A stretch of DNA of 64,000 bases, taken from positions 558,001 to 622,000 of the forward strand of contig OZ006985.1 in NCBI GenBank assembly GCA_963931165.1, written 5' to 3'. Positions 23,875 to 32,951 of the stretch are shown here, one piece after another. Position 1 is the first letter of the stretch, and the number at the start of each line of letters is the position of its first letter. This stretch comes from Ornithoclostridium sp944380285. GTDB taxonomy: Bacteria > Bacillota > Clostridia > Christensenellales > UBA3700. The notes under the pieces are model-generated. The model did no database searches. It saw only the letters and a program-made list of their open reading frames with translations, and was not told the DNA's origin. Position numbers and translations under genes: made by a program.

Positions 23875-24866
23875 GAGCAGTCGAGTTCCTCGAACGTCCG
23901 CTCGACGGTCTTGCGCCCTGCTATTTGCTCAAAGGCGGGGACGGTTTTATGGCGCGCGCCGTTGTCGACAAGATCTTGTCGACGCTGCCGCCCGAGGACA
24001 GGGAGTTCAACTATGACGAATTTGACGACGACGCGTCGATAGTCGACGCGGTCGCGGCGCTCGAGACGGTGACGTTGACCGGCGGCAAGCGCGTGGTATA
24101 TCTGCGCAAGCGGACGCGGCAGCTCTCGGACGGCGAAAAGAAGGCGCTGTCGAGCTATTGCGCGATGCCCGAGCCGGACAGCGTGCTGATCATCGAGGAC
24201 ACGCCGCGCGCGTACGACGATCTGGGCGGCTATCCGATCACGATCGAGTGCACGGCGGCGACGGAGAGCGAGATGAAGCGCGGCATCACCGTGGAGACAG
24301 GCAAGAGGGGGTGCACGATCTCGCGTGCGGCGATAGACAAGCTGGCGGCGTATTGCAATCTCAACTACGGCAGGGTGGCGGTCGAGGTCGCGAAATTGTG
24401 CGACTATGCGGACGGCGGCAGGATAGAGGAGAGCGCGGTCGAGGCGCTGGTCGCGCCCGACGCGGACTATCGCGGCTATTTGCTGGCGTCGGCGTTTGAC
24501 GAGGGGGACATACGCAAGGCATTGAAGATGTTGGAGGGAATGAAGTCAAAGGGAGAGCCGGCGGCGAAGATATTGGCGATGTTGACGTCGTCGTTCCGCA
24601 AGACTTTCCATTGCGCGATCAGCTCGCTGGACGACAGAGAGCTGGCGTCGGCGCTGGGGACGACCGAGTCGAGCGTCAGGACGACGCGCAGGATCATCAG
24701 GGACAGGAAGAGGAGTGTTTCGGGCTATGTGGTCAAGCTCAAGGAGCAGACGGAATATCTCCGAGAGCTGGAATACAAATTCAAGAGCGGCGTCATTTCG
24801 GAAGACAACGCGCTTCGTCTCGCGGTCGCGAAACTGTCCGCCGTCAACAAGAGAGAGGCAAAATGA
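23871..24866 (+). CDS. holA: DNA polymerase III delta subunit
   Basis: A 331-residue clamp-loader delta subunit, which opens the sliding clamp during replication. Typical features are the N-terminal CYLLKGGDGFMARAVV, the LIIEDTP strand, an IDKLAAYCNLNYGRVAVEVAKLCDY-type lid helix region (around 155-180) and the C-terminal helical collar. An upstream in-frame ATG at 23859 is less likely because GGAGG at 23861 positions ribosomes at 23871. It overlaps comEC by 4 bp and the next gene by 4 bp (ATGA), a coupled arrangement common in Bacillota. Confidence 0.9.
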   Translation: MRAVEFLERPLDGLAPCYLLKGGDGFMARAVVDKILSTLPPEDREFNYDEFDDDASIVDAVAALETVTLTGGKRVVYLRKRTRQLSDGEKKALSSYCAMPEPDSVLIIEDTPRAYDDLGGYPITIECTAATESEMKRGITVETGKRGCTISRAAIDKLAAYCNLNYGRVAVEVAKLCDYADGGRIEESAVEALVAPDADYRGYLLASAFDEGDIRKALKMLEGMKSKGEPAAKILAMLTSSFRKTFHCAISSLDDRELASALGTTESSVRTTRRIIRDRKRSVSGYVVKLKEQTEYLRELEYKFKSGVISEDNALRLAVAKLSAVNKREAK

Positions 24867-25429
24867 ACGTCTACTACACTTCAACTCCCGTTCAAAACAC
24901 GCGGATGCCGTCGACGTGGCGGTCGTGGGTGCTGCGCATCTGCACGTTCGTCGCGATCGCGGCGAGCAATTGGAAAACGTGCTCCGATCTTTACGATTTG
25001 ATGTACTTCAACGAGTACGGATCGATGTTGAGCGCGCTCGGCAACGTCAAGGCGATGATCGTCTTTGTCGCGCTCATCCTCGGGCTGGTCTGCTATGCGC
25101 TCTACACGGTCTATGCGCGGATGATCTTTGTCAATTTGAGTAGGTCGCTGAGTTTCTATTGTCAAAAGAAGCTCGACGTCATGCAATACCGCACCGTCGC
25201 CGATTGCGCAATGATCGCGCTGTGTGTTGTCAAGTCGCTGCTGTCGCTGATCTGGCTCTTTAACCCGACGTACGCGACGCTGTGTTCGTCGATCGTCGAG
25301 CCGCTGATCGCGTTTGCGATCATGGGCGCGGAATTGCTGTACTTCATACGCTATGCGGGCAAGGGCAACGCATGGTATATGATCTCGGCGCTTGCGGTAT
25401 GGCTGTGCATGCCGGCGCTGTTCGTGTGA
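24863..25429 (+). CDS. Hypothetical membrane protein
   Basis: A 188-residue protein with about five hydrophobic segments (near 24-41, 60-82, 108-127, 138-157 and 166-186) and short polar loops. I recognise no family. It starts within the holA stop in an ATGA overlap and is followed 8 bp later by the M28-like lipoprotein gene, so it belongs to the same transcription unit. The location is predicted to be the cytoplasmic membrane. Confidence 0.7.
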   Translation: MNVYYTSTPVQNTRMPSTWRSWVLRICTFVAIAASNWKTCSDLYDLMYFNEYGSMLSALGNVKAMIVFVALILGLVCYALYTVYARMIFVNLSRSLSFYCQKKLDVMQYRTVADCAMIALCVVKSLLSLIWLFNPTYATLCSSIVEPLIAFAIMGAELLYFIRYAGKGNAWYMISALAVWLCMPALFV

Positions 25430-25437
25430 GGTGCGGC

Positions 25438-26883
25438 ATGAAGAAGAAAATGTTGAAAATTTTCGTATCCGTGTTTGTTATCGTTGTTTTGTGCGCCGCG
25501 TTCGCGGGGTGCGAGAGGGGCGGCGACACATCTCGGTTCGCGATCGAAAAGGTTGAATTCGACACGACTTACGACGTCGTGACGATGACGAGGGAGATCA
25601 GCGAAAAGCATCCCGACCGCACCTCGGGCAGCGAGGCGGAGACGACGCAGGGCGGCGGCGATTACGACGTCTTGGCGGCAGGCGGCGCGGGCGGATATGC
25701 GCAAAACGACTACATCTTTTTGAACGAATACGTCGCTCCCAAGATGAATGCGATGGGATATCTCGGCGGCATAGAGCAATTCCGCTTCACCGACGTTTAT
25801 GACAGCTACAAGCTCAAAGACGGCTTCAACGGAGTGTGGACAAAGGCGGCGGCAGGCGAGAGCAAAGGCGAGATATGGATCGTCGCGGCATATGACAACA
25901 GCGTGGGGATCACCGTCTCCAATGTCGACCTCACGACGGGACAGGTCTCGCAGTCCGAGCTCGGCGGAGAGGGGACGTACGGCAGCGCGGCATCGGTCGC
26001 GGCGGCGATCGCGATCGCGGAAAGGCTGGCGGAGAGCAAGACGCAATACGACCTGACGTTCGCGTTTGTCGGGTGTTCGCAATTCGGCAACGAGGGCATC
26101 AAGGAGATGCTGACCGAGCACGAGACGCCGGAGCTCATCGTCAATCTCAACCGTTTGGGCGGAGGGACGTACAACTACATCTATTCCGCCGAGGTCGGGA
26201 CCGACTTCAACGACGCATTCTATGCGGCGGCGAACGCGGTCGGCGGCGGCACGTTCAAGCCGGTGCCGGGCAATACGCACGCGGTCGCGGCGACGATGAT
26301 CGACGGTCAGCCCAACGACTATACCCACATCGGCATGGTCGGCGACAATCTGATCGCGATGAGCAAGGGGATCCCGACTGTGTCCTTCCTCTCGCTCGAT
26401 TGGGGCAGCGACACCAACTCGTTCTACACCGAGATCGACGGCAAGGAAAACATCTACAACACGAGCGGCGACACCTACGAGAACATGATCTCGCGGCTCG
26501 GCGAAAACGGAGAGGAGACGCTCCGCAACAGCCTTAACGGAGTGGCGGACACGGTCGCGACGATGCTGTCGCCCGAGAGCGGCGAAGTGCTCGCCGAAGT
26601 GTTGGCGACGGCGCCCGAGCAGGCGTCCGTGGCGGCGCAGCAGTCGCACGCGGAGGCGGGGGTGTACACGCGCTTGGCATTGATAATCGCGGCGGTGATC
26701 GCGGCGGTGGCGCTGACAATGGTAGGACGCAACAAGCACGCGAAGGATACGATGCGGAAGTTTAGCGAGGCGGAGCCGTACGATCCCGACGCGGACGTGT
26801 TCGGCGACGCTCCCGAGGGCGAAGAGGGCGGCGACGGGCAGGAAGGCGGTGCAGAGCCGCCCGAAGATCCGTTCGAATATTGA
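25438..26883 (+). CDS. M28 peptidase-like lipoprotein, probably inactive
   Basis: A 481-residue secreted protein. An N-terminal hydrophobic stretch ends in AFAGC with candidate lipidated Cys25. The middle region has the layout of an M28 aminopeptidase: EIWIVAAYDNSVGI, then GTYGSAASVAAAIAIAERLAE, then FVGCSQFGNEGI. These align with the places where the family has its His-Asp, Asp and Glu-Glu ligands, but the metal-binding residues are replaced. A C-terminal transmembrane helix at about 420-440 and an acidic tail follow. It may bind peptides or act as a scaffold at the membrane. The GPH transporter gene follows after a terminator and a new promoter. Confidence 0.6.
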   Translation: MKKKMLKIFVSVFVIVVLCAAFAGCERGGDTSRFAIEKVEFDTTYDVVTMTREISEKHPDRTSGSEAETTQGGGDYDVLAAGGAGGYAQNDYIFLNEYVAPKMNAMGYLGGIEQFRFTDVYDSYKLKDGFNGVWTKAAAGESKGEIWIVAAYDNSVGITVSNVDLTTGQVSQSELGGEGTYGSAASVAAAIAIAERLAESKTQYDLTFAFVGCSQFGNEGIKEMLTEHETPELIVNLNRLGGGTYNYIYSAEVGTDFNDAFYAAANAVGGGTFKPVPGNTHAVAATMIDGQPNDYTHIGMVGDNLIAMSKGIPTVSFLSLDWGSDTNSFYTEIDGKENIYNTSGDTYENMISRLGENGEETLRNSLNGVADTVATMLSPESGEVLAEVLATAPEQASVAAQQSHAEAGVYTRLALIIAAVIAAVALTMVGRNKHAKDTMRKFSEAEPYDPDADVFGDAPEGEEGGDGQEGGAEPPEDPFEY

Positions 26884-26891
26884 CGCAAACG

Positions 26892-26923
26892 AGCGGCGGA
26901 ACGCGCCGCGTTCCGCCGCTTTC
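26892..26923 (+). terminator. Hairpin after the M28-like gene
   Basis: A 12-bp perfect stem, AGCGGCGGAACG with CGTTCCGCCGCT around CGCCG. Only three T residues follow. Confidence 0.65.
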
Positions 26924-26973
26924 GTCCGCCGACCGGAAAAGTACGGATCCGGTGTTTGAAAAACAAAAAAGTG

Positions 26974-27002
26974 TTTACAAAACAGCGGAATGCCGTTATA
27001 AT
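26974..27002 (+). promoter_or_regulatory. Promoter of the transporter operon
   Basis: TTTACA (26974-26979) and consensus TATAAT (26997-27002) with a 17-bp spacer, 65 bp before the transporter ATG. Confidence 0.8.
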
Positions 27003-27067
27003 GAGAAAGGGTATCAAGGGAATGACCGCCGAACACATCGGGGCAGAATAAACTATCGAGGGAAAAT

Positions 27068-28693
27068 ATGGGCATCATCGGAAAAGCCGTCGGGGCCGTC
27101 AAAGGCTTCTTTCAGCATTGGAACACGCCTGCCGAAGGCGACTATGTTTCGAGCAAAGAAGTCGTAGCGTACTCCGTCGGAGGCATCGGCGTCCAGTTCG
27201 TCGCGGCGATGGCGTACACCATCGCGATGACCGCGAACTGCATCCTTGTCGGGTCGATCTATCAGATCACGCCGGGCGACCTGTTCATCATCTCCACAAT
27301 CAACACGATCGTCACGATCATCATGCAGCCGCTCAAGAGCTATTGGATAGACAATACGCCGGGCGGCAAAGGCAAAGCGAGGCCATACCTGTTGTGGCTG
27401 GGTCCGCCGTGCGCGATATTGATTTCGCTTTTCGCGTTCATCCCGATGGGATGGAGCTATGCGGTCAAGGTCGCGGTGGTGGGCATTTTGTTCATCGTGA
27501 TGAACTTCATCTTCCAATTCTATTTGGGGATGTACAACACGCTTGCGCAATTGATCACGCCGAGTTCGGGCGAGAGGGCGAAGATCATTTCGCTGTCGTC
27601 CATCGTCTACTCGATGGCGCCGACGATCACCGGTTTCATTTTGCCTTTGATCTCCAACGCGTTCGACAGAGGGCAGCTTGACGTCAACTTCTATCGAGTG
27701 ACGATGCCCTTGTTCTCCTTCCTCGGCTGCTTCTTGGCGTTCATCGTCTATTTCTGCACAAAAGAGAGGGTCGTGGTACCGCGCGACTATCAGCAAAAGA
27801 TCAAATTCGCGGACGGCATGAAGAAGATCGTTCGCAACCGTTATTTCTGGATCTACAACATTTCGACGTGGTTCACGACGCTCGCGGCGGCGATCACGAC
27901 GTTTATGAACTGGGCGTACATATACATGTTGCAGAACGCGACGATACAGTCGTTCATGACGCTCATCGTGGGTACGGCGTCGCTGTTCGGCATGGCGCTC
28001 GCACCGATCATGATCAAGAAGGTGGGCAAGCGCAACGCGGTGCTCATCTCGGACGCATTCCGCATCGTGGGCGCGGTGATCCTGATCTTCTACAACACAA
28101 ACTTCTATGTGTTCACCGCGGCGTGCTACCTGATCTATTGGGGCGCGGCGGTGCAGATCATCACCAACCCGGCGATGAACGGCGACGCGCTCGACTATCA
28201 GCAATGGAAGACGGGCGACCGCATGGAGGGCTTCTCGGGCAACTTTACGATCATCAACAGCCTCGTGCTGCTCGGGCTCAACTACGTCATTCCGTACATC
28301 AACGAATATTACGGCTTGCTCAACGACTACGACGTGCTTTACGACGCGTCCATCTACTCGCCGATGTTCACCGCTTTGTCGATCGTAACGGTCGTGGGCG
28401 TGGTGCTGCACGCGCTGCCGATCTTCTTCTGGAACATGAGCGAAGAGGACCAGGCGAACATGATCGAAGACCTCAAAGAGCGCGCCCGCAAGCACAACGA
28501 AGAGACGGGCTATCACGACGCGAGCATTTTGTCCAGCGGCGAGATGACCGGTGAAGAGCACGAGGACGGCGCGACCGCGGACGAGGTGCAGAGCGAGGCT
28601 CGGGACCTTGCCGACGCGGAGTTCGCGGCGGGAGCGACGACGGGCGGAGCGCCCTCGGCGCAAGACAAAGACAACGGAGGTGACGCGCAATGA
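27068..28693 (+). CDS. GPH-family (MFS) sugar transporter
   Basis: A 541-residue protein of the glycoside-pentoside-hexuronide:cation symporter group (MelB-like). It has about 12 transmembrane helices between residues 30 and 475, the loop motif YWIDNTPGGKGKARPYLLW after helix 2, and the family-typical GDALDYQQWKTGDRMEG near 375. The last 70 residues are charged and disordered, an unusually long cytoplasmic tail. The adjoining lipoprotein and GH20 hexosaminidase genes suggest that the cargo is an amino-sugar-containing oligosaccharide, but substrate is not readable from the sequence. The stop overlaps the next start (ATGA). Confidence 0.88.
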   Translation: MGIIGKAVGAVKGFFQHWNTPAEGDYVSSKEVVAYSVGGIGVQFVAAMAYTIAMTANCILVGSIYQITPGDLFIISTINTIVTIIMQPLKSYWIDNTPGGKGKARPYLLWLGPPCAILISLFAFIPMGWSYAVKVAVVGILFIVMNFIFQFYLGMYNTLAQLITPSSGERAKIISLSSIVYSMAPTITGFILPLISNAFDRGQLDVNFYRVTMPLFSFLGCFLAFIVYFCTKERVVVPRDYQQKIKFADGMKKIVRNRYFWIYNISTWFTTLAAAITTFMNWAYIYMLQNATIQSFMTLIVGTASLFGMALAPIMIKKVGKRNAVLISDAFRIVGAVILIFYNTNFYVFTAACYLIYWGAAVQIITNPAMNGDALDYQQWKTGDRMEGFSGNFTIINSLVLLGLNYVIPYINEYYGLLNDYDVLYDASIYSPMFTALSIVTVVGVVLHALPIFFWNMSEEDQANMIEDLKERARKHNEETGYHDASILSSGEMTGEEHEDGATADEVQSEARDLADAEFAAGATTGGAPSAQDKDNGGDAQ

Positions 28694-29418
28694 AAAAGAG
28701 GATAGCGATCACGGCGGCGATAGCGCTGCTTGCGATACTTTCGACGATGTGCTTTGCGGCATGCGAGCAGGCGATCACCGCCGACGAGGCGATGAAGCTT
28801 CTGTCCGACTCCATCGCCGAAGCCAAAGCGCAATCGGGATATTTCGTCAAATACAAGACCTTCTTCTCGAACGGTGAGACCGAGGAATTCAGACTTTACG
28901 TCAAGGGGATCGGCACCGAGTCGGTCGCCGCGGCGTACGACCACACCGTCGACAAGGTCGTCAGCACCTCGACAGATTACCTGTATTGGGGCGCCGCCTC
29001 GCAGGTCAAAGAGGACAAGAAGGCGGAAGACGTTGTCAAGACGGGCATGCTTTCGCAGGCGGGCGAGGGCAACAACAAGTATTGGGTGATCGACGACACA
29101 ATCACGCTGGACGACTTTCTCGCAAGGGCGGAGGTCGCGCCCTATACGCTCGACGCGATATGCGCCTACATCGAGAACAGCTTGACAGCGGACAAGATGA
29201 CGATCACGTCGGCAAAGACAAAGGGCTGGGTCGACTATGCGTTCGTCTCCGAGGTCAAGGACGAAAGTTCGCCTCTTTACGGATGCAAGGACATCGAGCT
29301 GAGGGCGACCAAGGACAGGCTCAGCACGATCTACTTCACCAACGCAAAGGGTGAGGACGTTCAGATCAACATAGTTTACGGCGAGGGCAGAGTGCTCAAC
29401 TTGCCGCAATGGAAATAA
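28690..29418 (+). CDS. Hypothetical lipoprotein
   Basis: A 242-residue protein with a signal peptide ending in TMCFAACEQ, giving candidate lipidated Cys25. The mature part is mixed alpha/beta with no family I can name. It starts inside the stop of the transporter gene (ATGA overlap) and is followed by the GH20 gene, so it probably acts in the same sugar-handling unit at the outer face of the membrane, perhaps as a binding or accessory protein. Confidence 0.7.
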   Translation: MKKRIAITAAIALLAILSTMCFAACEQAITADEAMKLLSDSIAEAKAQSGYFVKYKTFFSNGETEEFRLYVKGIGTESVAAAYDHTVDKVVSTSTDYLYWGAASQVKEDKKAEDVVKTGMLSQAGEGNNKYWVIDDTITLDDFLARAEVAPYTLDAICAYIENSLTADKMTITSAKTKGWVDYAFVSEVKDESSPLYGCKDIELRATKDRLSTIYFTNAKGEDVQINIVYGEGRVLNLPQWK

Positions 29419-29432
29419 GGAGAGGTGACAAC

Positions 29433-31040
29433 ATGGACATCGACAAGATAATTCCCCTTCCGCAGCAATGCGAGCTCAAACAGGGCAGGCTGGAGCTTGC
29501 CGCGCTCGAGAATCTCGCCGTCGCGGACGCGCTCAAAGGCGCCGAGGGCTTGATACGCGCCCAGCTCGAGGGCGACCTCGGCAAAAAGCTCGGCGACGGC
29601 AAAGAAAGAGCCGTCGTCATAGAGCACGACAAGTCGGTGCCCGCCGAGGGCTACAAGCTGACGATCGGCGAGGACGGCGTCAAGATCGCCGCTTCGGACA
29701 GGCGCGGCGCGATCTACGGCGTGCAGACGCTGCGCATGGCGTCGCTCGCGCAGCTCAAAAAGGGCGGCAAGGCGTCCGTCGCGTGCGCGCGCATCGAGGA
29801 CAGTCCGCGCTTTGAGTGGAGAGGGCTCGAGATCGACGAGGCGCGCCACTTCTTCGGCGAAAAGGAGATCAAAAAGGTCCTCGACCTCATGTGTTTGCAC
29901 AAGCTCAACGTGCTGCATTGGCATTTGACCGACGATCAGGGCTGGCGCGTTGAGATCAAGAAGTATCCTTTGCTCACCGAGATCGGCGGCAAGCGCGACA
30001 AGTCGCAGATCAACGGCTGGCAGAACAGAGAGGTCAACGACATCCCCGTCGTGGGCTGGTATACGCAAGAGCAGATCAAGGACATCGTCGCCTATGCGGC
30101 GCAGAGGGGCATAGACATCGTGCCCGAGATCGACATGCCGGCGCACTTGGCGGCGGCGATGGCGGCATATCCGTGGCTGGGGTGCCGCGAGCTCGACCGT
30201 CCGGTCGCGTGGTATTTCGGCAGTTCCATCCCGCTGTCGATGGGCATCAAGGATTGGAACAGGAGCGCATGCGTCGGCTCGCCGCGCACGATGCAGTTCA
30301 TCCGCGACGTCATCGACGAGATCGTCGAGATGTTCCCGTTCGGCTACTTCCACATCGGCGGCGACGAAGTGCCGATGGAGGAGTGGAAGAAGTGCCCCAA
30401 GTGCAACGCCGCGATGAAGGAGCACGGCTTCACCGACTACAAGCAATTGCACACCCACTTCATCAACGAGGTCGGCAAGTATGTCGCGACCAAGGGGCGC
30501 AAGTTGATCGGTTGGAACGAGATCTTGCACGGCGGCAATCTCGCGAACGACGTGCTCGTTCAATATTGGACGCCGCAGCCCGATCCGCGAGTCGCCAAAC
30601 ACTTGAACAAGGGCGGCAAGGCGATCATCAGCAAGCACAAGCACTTCTATTTCGACATGCCCTATGCGCAATATCCGTTGCGCAACACCTACAAGTTCAC
30701 GCCGTATTTCGGCGGGATAAACAAGGACAACGTCGGCGGAGTGATCGGCGTCGAGGGCGAGTGCTGGGCGGAGTGGATCGACAGCCCCGCCAAGCTCGAG
30801 TTCCAGATGAATCCGCGCCTTGCGGCGCTGTCCGAAGTAGCGTGGCTCAAGAGCGACAAGCGGTGCTACAAGACCTTCGAAGCGCGTCTTGACGACTACT
30901 TCAAGGTGTTGGACGCTTTGGACGTCAATTACGCCAAACCGGAGATCTTCCGCGCGCCCAAGAATCCGTTCAAGAGGGGCGCGACAATTCGGGCGTGGTA
31001 CGCCAAGGACATGAACATAGAGTTCGACCGCAACAAGTGA
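29433..31040 (+). CDS. Beta-N-acetylhexosaminidase, GH20
   Basis: A 535-residue glycoside hydrolase family 20 enzyme that removes terminal N-acetylglucosamine or N-acetylgalactosamine by substrate-assisted catalysis. The N-terminal 115 residues form the GH20b-like domain. The TIM barrel follows with LHWHLTDDQGWR (around 167-178), PEIDMPAHLAA, and the catalytic pair Asp311-Glu312 in HIGGDEVP. No signal peptide is present, so it is predicted to be cytoplasmic and to act on imported chitobiose- or mucin-type fragments delivered by the neighbouring transporter. The ATG at 29433 was chosen because it follows AGGAGAGG; an upstream ATG lies inside the preceding gene. Confidence 0.95.
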   Translation: MDIDKIIPLPQQCELKQGRLELAALENLAVADALKGAEGLIRAQLEGDLGKKLGDGKERAVVIEHDKSVPAEGYKLTIGEDGVKIAASDRRGAIYGVQTLRMASLAQLKKGGKASVACARIEDSPRFEWRGLEIDEARHFFGEKEIKKVLDLMCLHKLNVLHWHLTDDQGWRVEIKKYPLLTEIGGKRDKSQINGWQNREVNDIPVVGWYTQEQIKDIVAYAAQRGIDIVPEIDMPAHLAAAMAAYPWLGCRELDRPVAWYFGSSIPLSMGIKDWNRSACVGSPRTMQFIRDVIDEIVEMFPFGYFHIGGDEVPMEEWKKCPKCNAAMKEHGFTDYKQLHTHFINEVGKYVATKGRKLIGWNEILHGGNLANDVLVQYWTPQPDPRVAKHLNKGGKAIISKHKHFYFDMPYAQYPLRNTYKFTPYFGGINKDNVGGVIGVEGECWAEWIDSPAKLEFQMNPRLAALSEVAWLKSDKRCYKTFEARLDDYFKVLDALDVNYAKPEIFRAPKNPFKRGATIRAWYAKDMNIEFDRNK

Positions 31041-31048
31041 GCGGTTTC

Positions 31049-31072
31049 CGGGGGCGGCGGCAGCCGCCCCCG
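31049..31072 (+). terminator. Hairpin after the GH20 gene
   Basis: A 10-bp perfect stem CGGGGGCGGC/GCCGCCCCCG around GGCA; the T-run is poor. Confidence 0.6.
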
Positions 31073-31100
31073 ATCTGTGTCCGAAGGGCGGCGCAAGGAG

Positions 31101-31130
31101 TTGACAGCGACGGATCAAAAAAATTATAAT
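31101..31130 (+). promoter_or_regulatory. Promoter of XRE regulator 1 (leaderless geometry)
   Basis: TTGACA (31101-31106), 18 bp, TATAAT (31125-31130). The ATG follows after exactly six bases, so the transcript should begin at or next to the start codon. Confidence 0.85.
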
Positions 31131-31136
31131 TTTGTT

Positions 31137-31757
31137 ATGGAAAACAATATGCAGCAAGATCTCGGCAAGAGGATAAGGAAATTGCGCGAAGACGCGCATA
31201 TGAGCCAAGCGGAGTTGGCAAGAGAACTTCAAGTGTCGCGCCAGGCGGTGTCGCGTTGGGAGAGCGGCTCGTCAGTCCCGGACGCGAGCATAGTGTCCGA
31301 TCTTTGCCGCGCGCTCGGCGTGAAGTACGAGAGCGTCTTCGGCGCATTCGAATTGGGCGAAGGCGCGGCAAGCGCGGAAGATAGCATACTAACCGTCGGA
31401 GAGGAAGCGCAGAAAGAGCAAAACTTCGAGTCGATCGAAGAGATCAAGAACAGGCTGGACGCGTTGCTTGCAGAAAGGAAGAAGAAAAACAACCGCAAGC
31501 GGATATTAAGTGCGACCGTATGGTCGATGTTTGCCGCAGCGGCATTGTTTGTGTTGTTCAGTTTGTCGGTGCTCGGCTTGCCGGAATTGGCGATCTTGAA
31601 CGATCCCACACGCGGTTCTTCCATCGCATTCGGGATCAATACAGGCGCCGATGTGCTTTTGCTGCTGGGTATAATTTTAGCCATTGTCATTATTGGGGCG
31701 GCAGCAGGATTGATATGTTGGGCGCGGATTCGCAAGGAGGAGAAGAACAAGAAGTAG
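31137..31757 (+). CDS. Membrane-bound XRE-family regulator, copy 1
   Basis: A 206-residue protein with an N-terminal Cro/C1-type helix-turn-helix (IRKLREDAHMSQAELARELQ, then VSRQAVSRWESGSSVPD) over about residues 5-68, a charged linker with a short coiled segment, and two C-terminal transmembrane helices at about 127-149 and 165-192. Membrane-tethered XRE regulators often pair with small secreted or membrane proteins. The HTH-coding region is almost identical to the next gene, indicating recent duplication. There is no ribosome-binding site; the promoter lies six bases upstream. A longer in-frame start at 31077 would overlap the promoter and is rejected. Confidence 0.88.
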   Translation: MENNMQQDLGKRIRKLREDAHMSQAELARELQVSRQAVSRWESGSSVPDASIVSDLCRALGVKYESVFGAFELGEGAASAEDSILTVGEEAQKEQNFESIEEIKNRLDALLAERKKKNNRKRILSATVWSMFAAAALFVLFSLSVLGLPELAILNDPTRGSSIAFGINTGADVLLLLGIILAIVIIGAAAGLICWARIRKEEKNKK

Positions 31758-31790
31758 GCGAGGCGTGTCCGTCGTCATGCTTGTTTTTTG

Positions 31791-31820
31791 TTGACAACGA
31801 CAAAATATTAAAACTATAAT
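31791..31820 (+). promoter_or_regulatory. Promoter of XRE regulator 2 (leaderless geometry)
   Basis: TTGACA (31791-31796), 18 bp, TATAAT (31815-31820), then six bases and the ATG, the same layout as the upstream paralogue. Confidence 0.85.
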
Positions 31821-31826
31821 GTAGCC

Positions 31827-32492
31827 ATGGACAAAAACATGCAGCAAGACCTCGGCAAGAGGATAAGGAATTTGCGCGAAGACGCGCATATGAGCCAAGC
31901 GGAATTGGCAAGAGAACTTCAAGTGTCGCGCCAGGCGGTGTCGCGTTGGGAGAGCGGCTCGTCCGTCCCGGACGCGAGCATAGTGTCCGATCTTTGCCGC
32001 GCGCTCGGCGTGAAGTACGAGAGCGTCTTCGGCGCATTCGAATCGGGCGAAGCCGCGGCAAGCGCGGAAGAAGGTGCCCCCATGCCGCAAGTTGCGGCGG
32101 CGCTTTCAGAGGAGCAAAGAGAAGAGGTCGGCAAGGCGATCGGCGAAATGCGCGAATACATAAAGCACGACGCGGCGGCAAAACAAAGCGCCGAACGTCG
32201 CCGCAAAGCCGTGACTGCCGGCGTCATCGCAATGCTGGCGGCGGCGATAGGTTTTTTGTTGTTCTTCCTGCTTGCGACCACTTGGCAAGAGCTGTTTCCG
32301 CCGACAAACGGAGGTGTGGGGGCAGGATCTGCGGCGGTCAAACCGATTTCGGACTTTACTGCGTACGACAAATGGTCGATAGTGGCGATGATAGCGGCGT
32401 GGTTCGCTTGCGGCGTAGTTGCTGCGGTGATCAGCGTGTTGAGATACAACAAAAAGATCAAGAAAAGCGAGGTGAATAAAGATGAAGAATAA
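31827..32492 (+). CDS. Membrane-bound XRE-family regulator, copy 2
   Basis: A 221-residue paralogue of the preceding protein. The first 75 residues differ at only a few positions, while the linker and the two C-terminal transmembrane helices (about 135-157 and 185-207) have diverged. It should therefore bind the same operator but respond to a different membrane or extracellular cue. It overlaps the following small secreted protein gene by 11 bp, which makes that protein a candidate partner. There is no Shine-Dalgarno sequence; a leaderless transcript is predicted. Confidence 0.88.
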   Translation: MDKNMQQDLGKRIRNLREDAHMSQAELARELQVSRQAVSRWESGSSVPDASIVSDLCRALGVKYESVFGAFESGEAAASAEEGAPMPQVAAALSEEQREEVGKAIGEMREYIKHDAAAKQSAERRRKAVTAGVIAMLAAAIGFLLFFLLATTWQELFPPTNGGVGAGSAAVKPISDFTAYDKWSIVAMIAAWFACGVVAAVISVLRYNKKIKKSEVNKDEE

Positions 32493-32925
32493 ATTGGCGA
32501 TTGCTGTTGTCTTGGCGGTCATTGCATGTGCGATCGGTGCACTCGGCGTAGTCAACGCCGAAGAGATCGGGGAGGTCCAACCTCAAGGCTGGTATGCAAA
32601 GGTCACAGTTGATCTTAACGATAGCGGTGATGGCATGGTCGTAGCGACGGCTACCAATGTATTTACGTTGGGGACGTCTAAGGTCCAAGTCATCGTGTCG
32701 CTCTATCGCGCCGACGAATATACGACCGACACGGACGAGATGGTGTTGATGGCTGAGGGAAGGATCTCGGATCTCGATATGTTACATTCGATTTCCGCGT
32801 CCGCCTATACCGGCGGCAAGGACGGCTATTGGATGGCGGTGGTAGAGTACAATATCGATGGAGGAGAGTATATTACCGATTCAACTCCATGCATTCACTA
32901 CGATGCCGCCGGCAACAAGATCTGA
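32482..32925 (+). CDS. Small secreted hypothetical protein
   Basis: A 147-residue protein with a clear signal peptide (hydrophobic 5-22, cleavage likely after VVNA). The mature 120 residues look beta-rich with two-fold charged turns and contain a single Cys. The family is not recognised. Its start lies within the end of XRE copy 2, so translation is coupled. It may be the signal, ligand or target of that membrane regulator, by context only. Confidence 0.7.
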   Translation: MKNKLAIAVVLAVIACAIGALGVVNAEEIGEVQPQGWYAKVTVDLNDSGDGMVVATATNVFTLGTSKVQVIVSLYRADEYTTDTDEMVLMAEGRISDLDMLHSISASAYTGGKDGYWMAVVEYNIDGGEYITDSTPCIHYDAAGNKI

Positions 32926-32951
32926 ATCGTTTTGACAGCAAGCACGATTTT

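Noticed and set aside
27053..28690. 545-codon minus-strand frame opposite the GPH transporter
   Set aside because: Shadow frame; the plus strand has the real transmembrane protein, promoter and coupled downstream genes.
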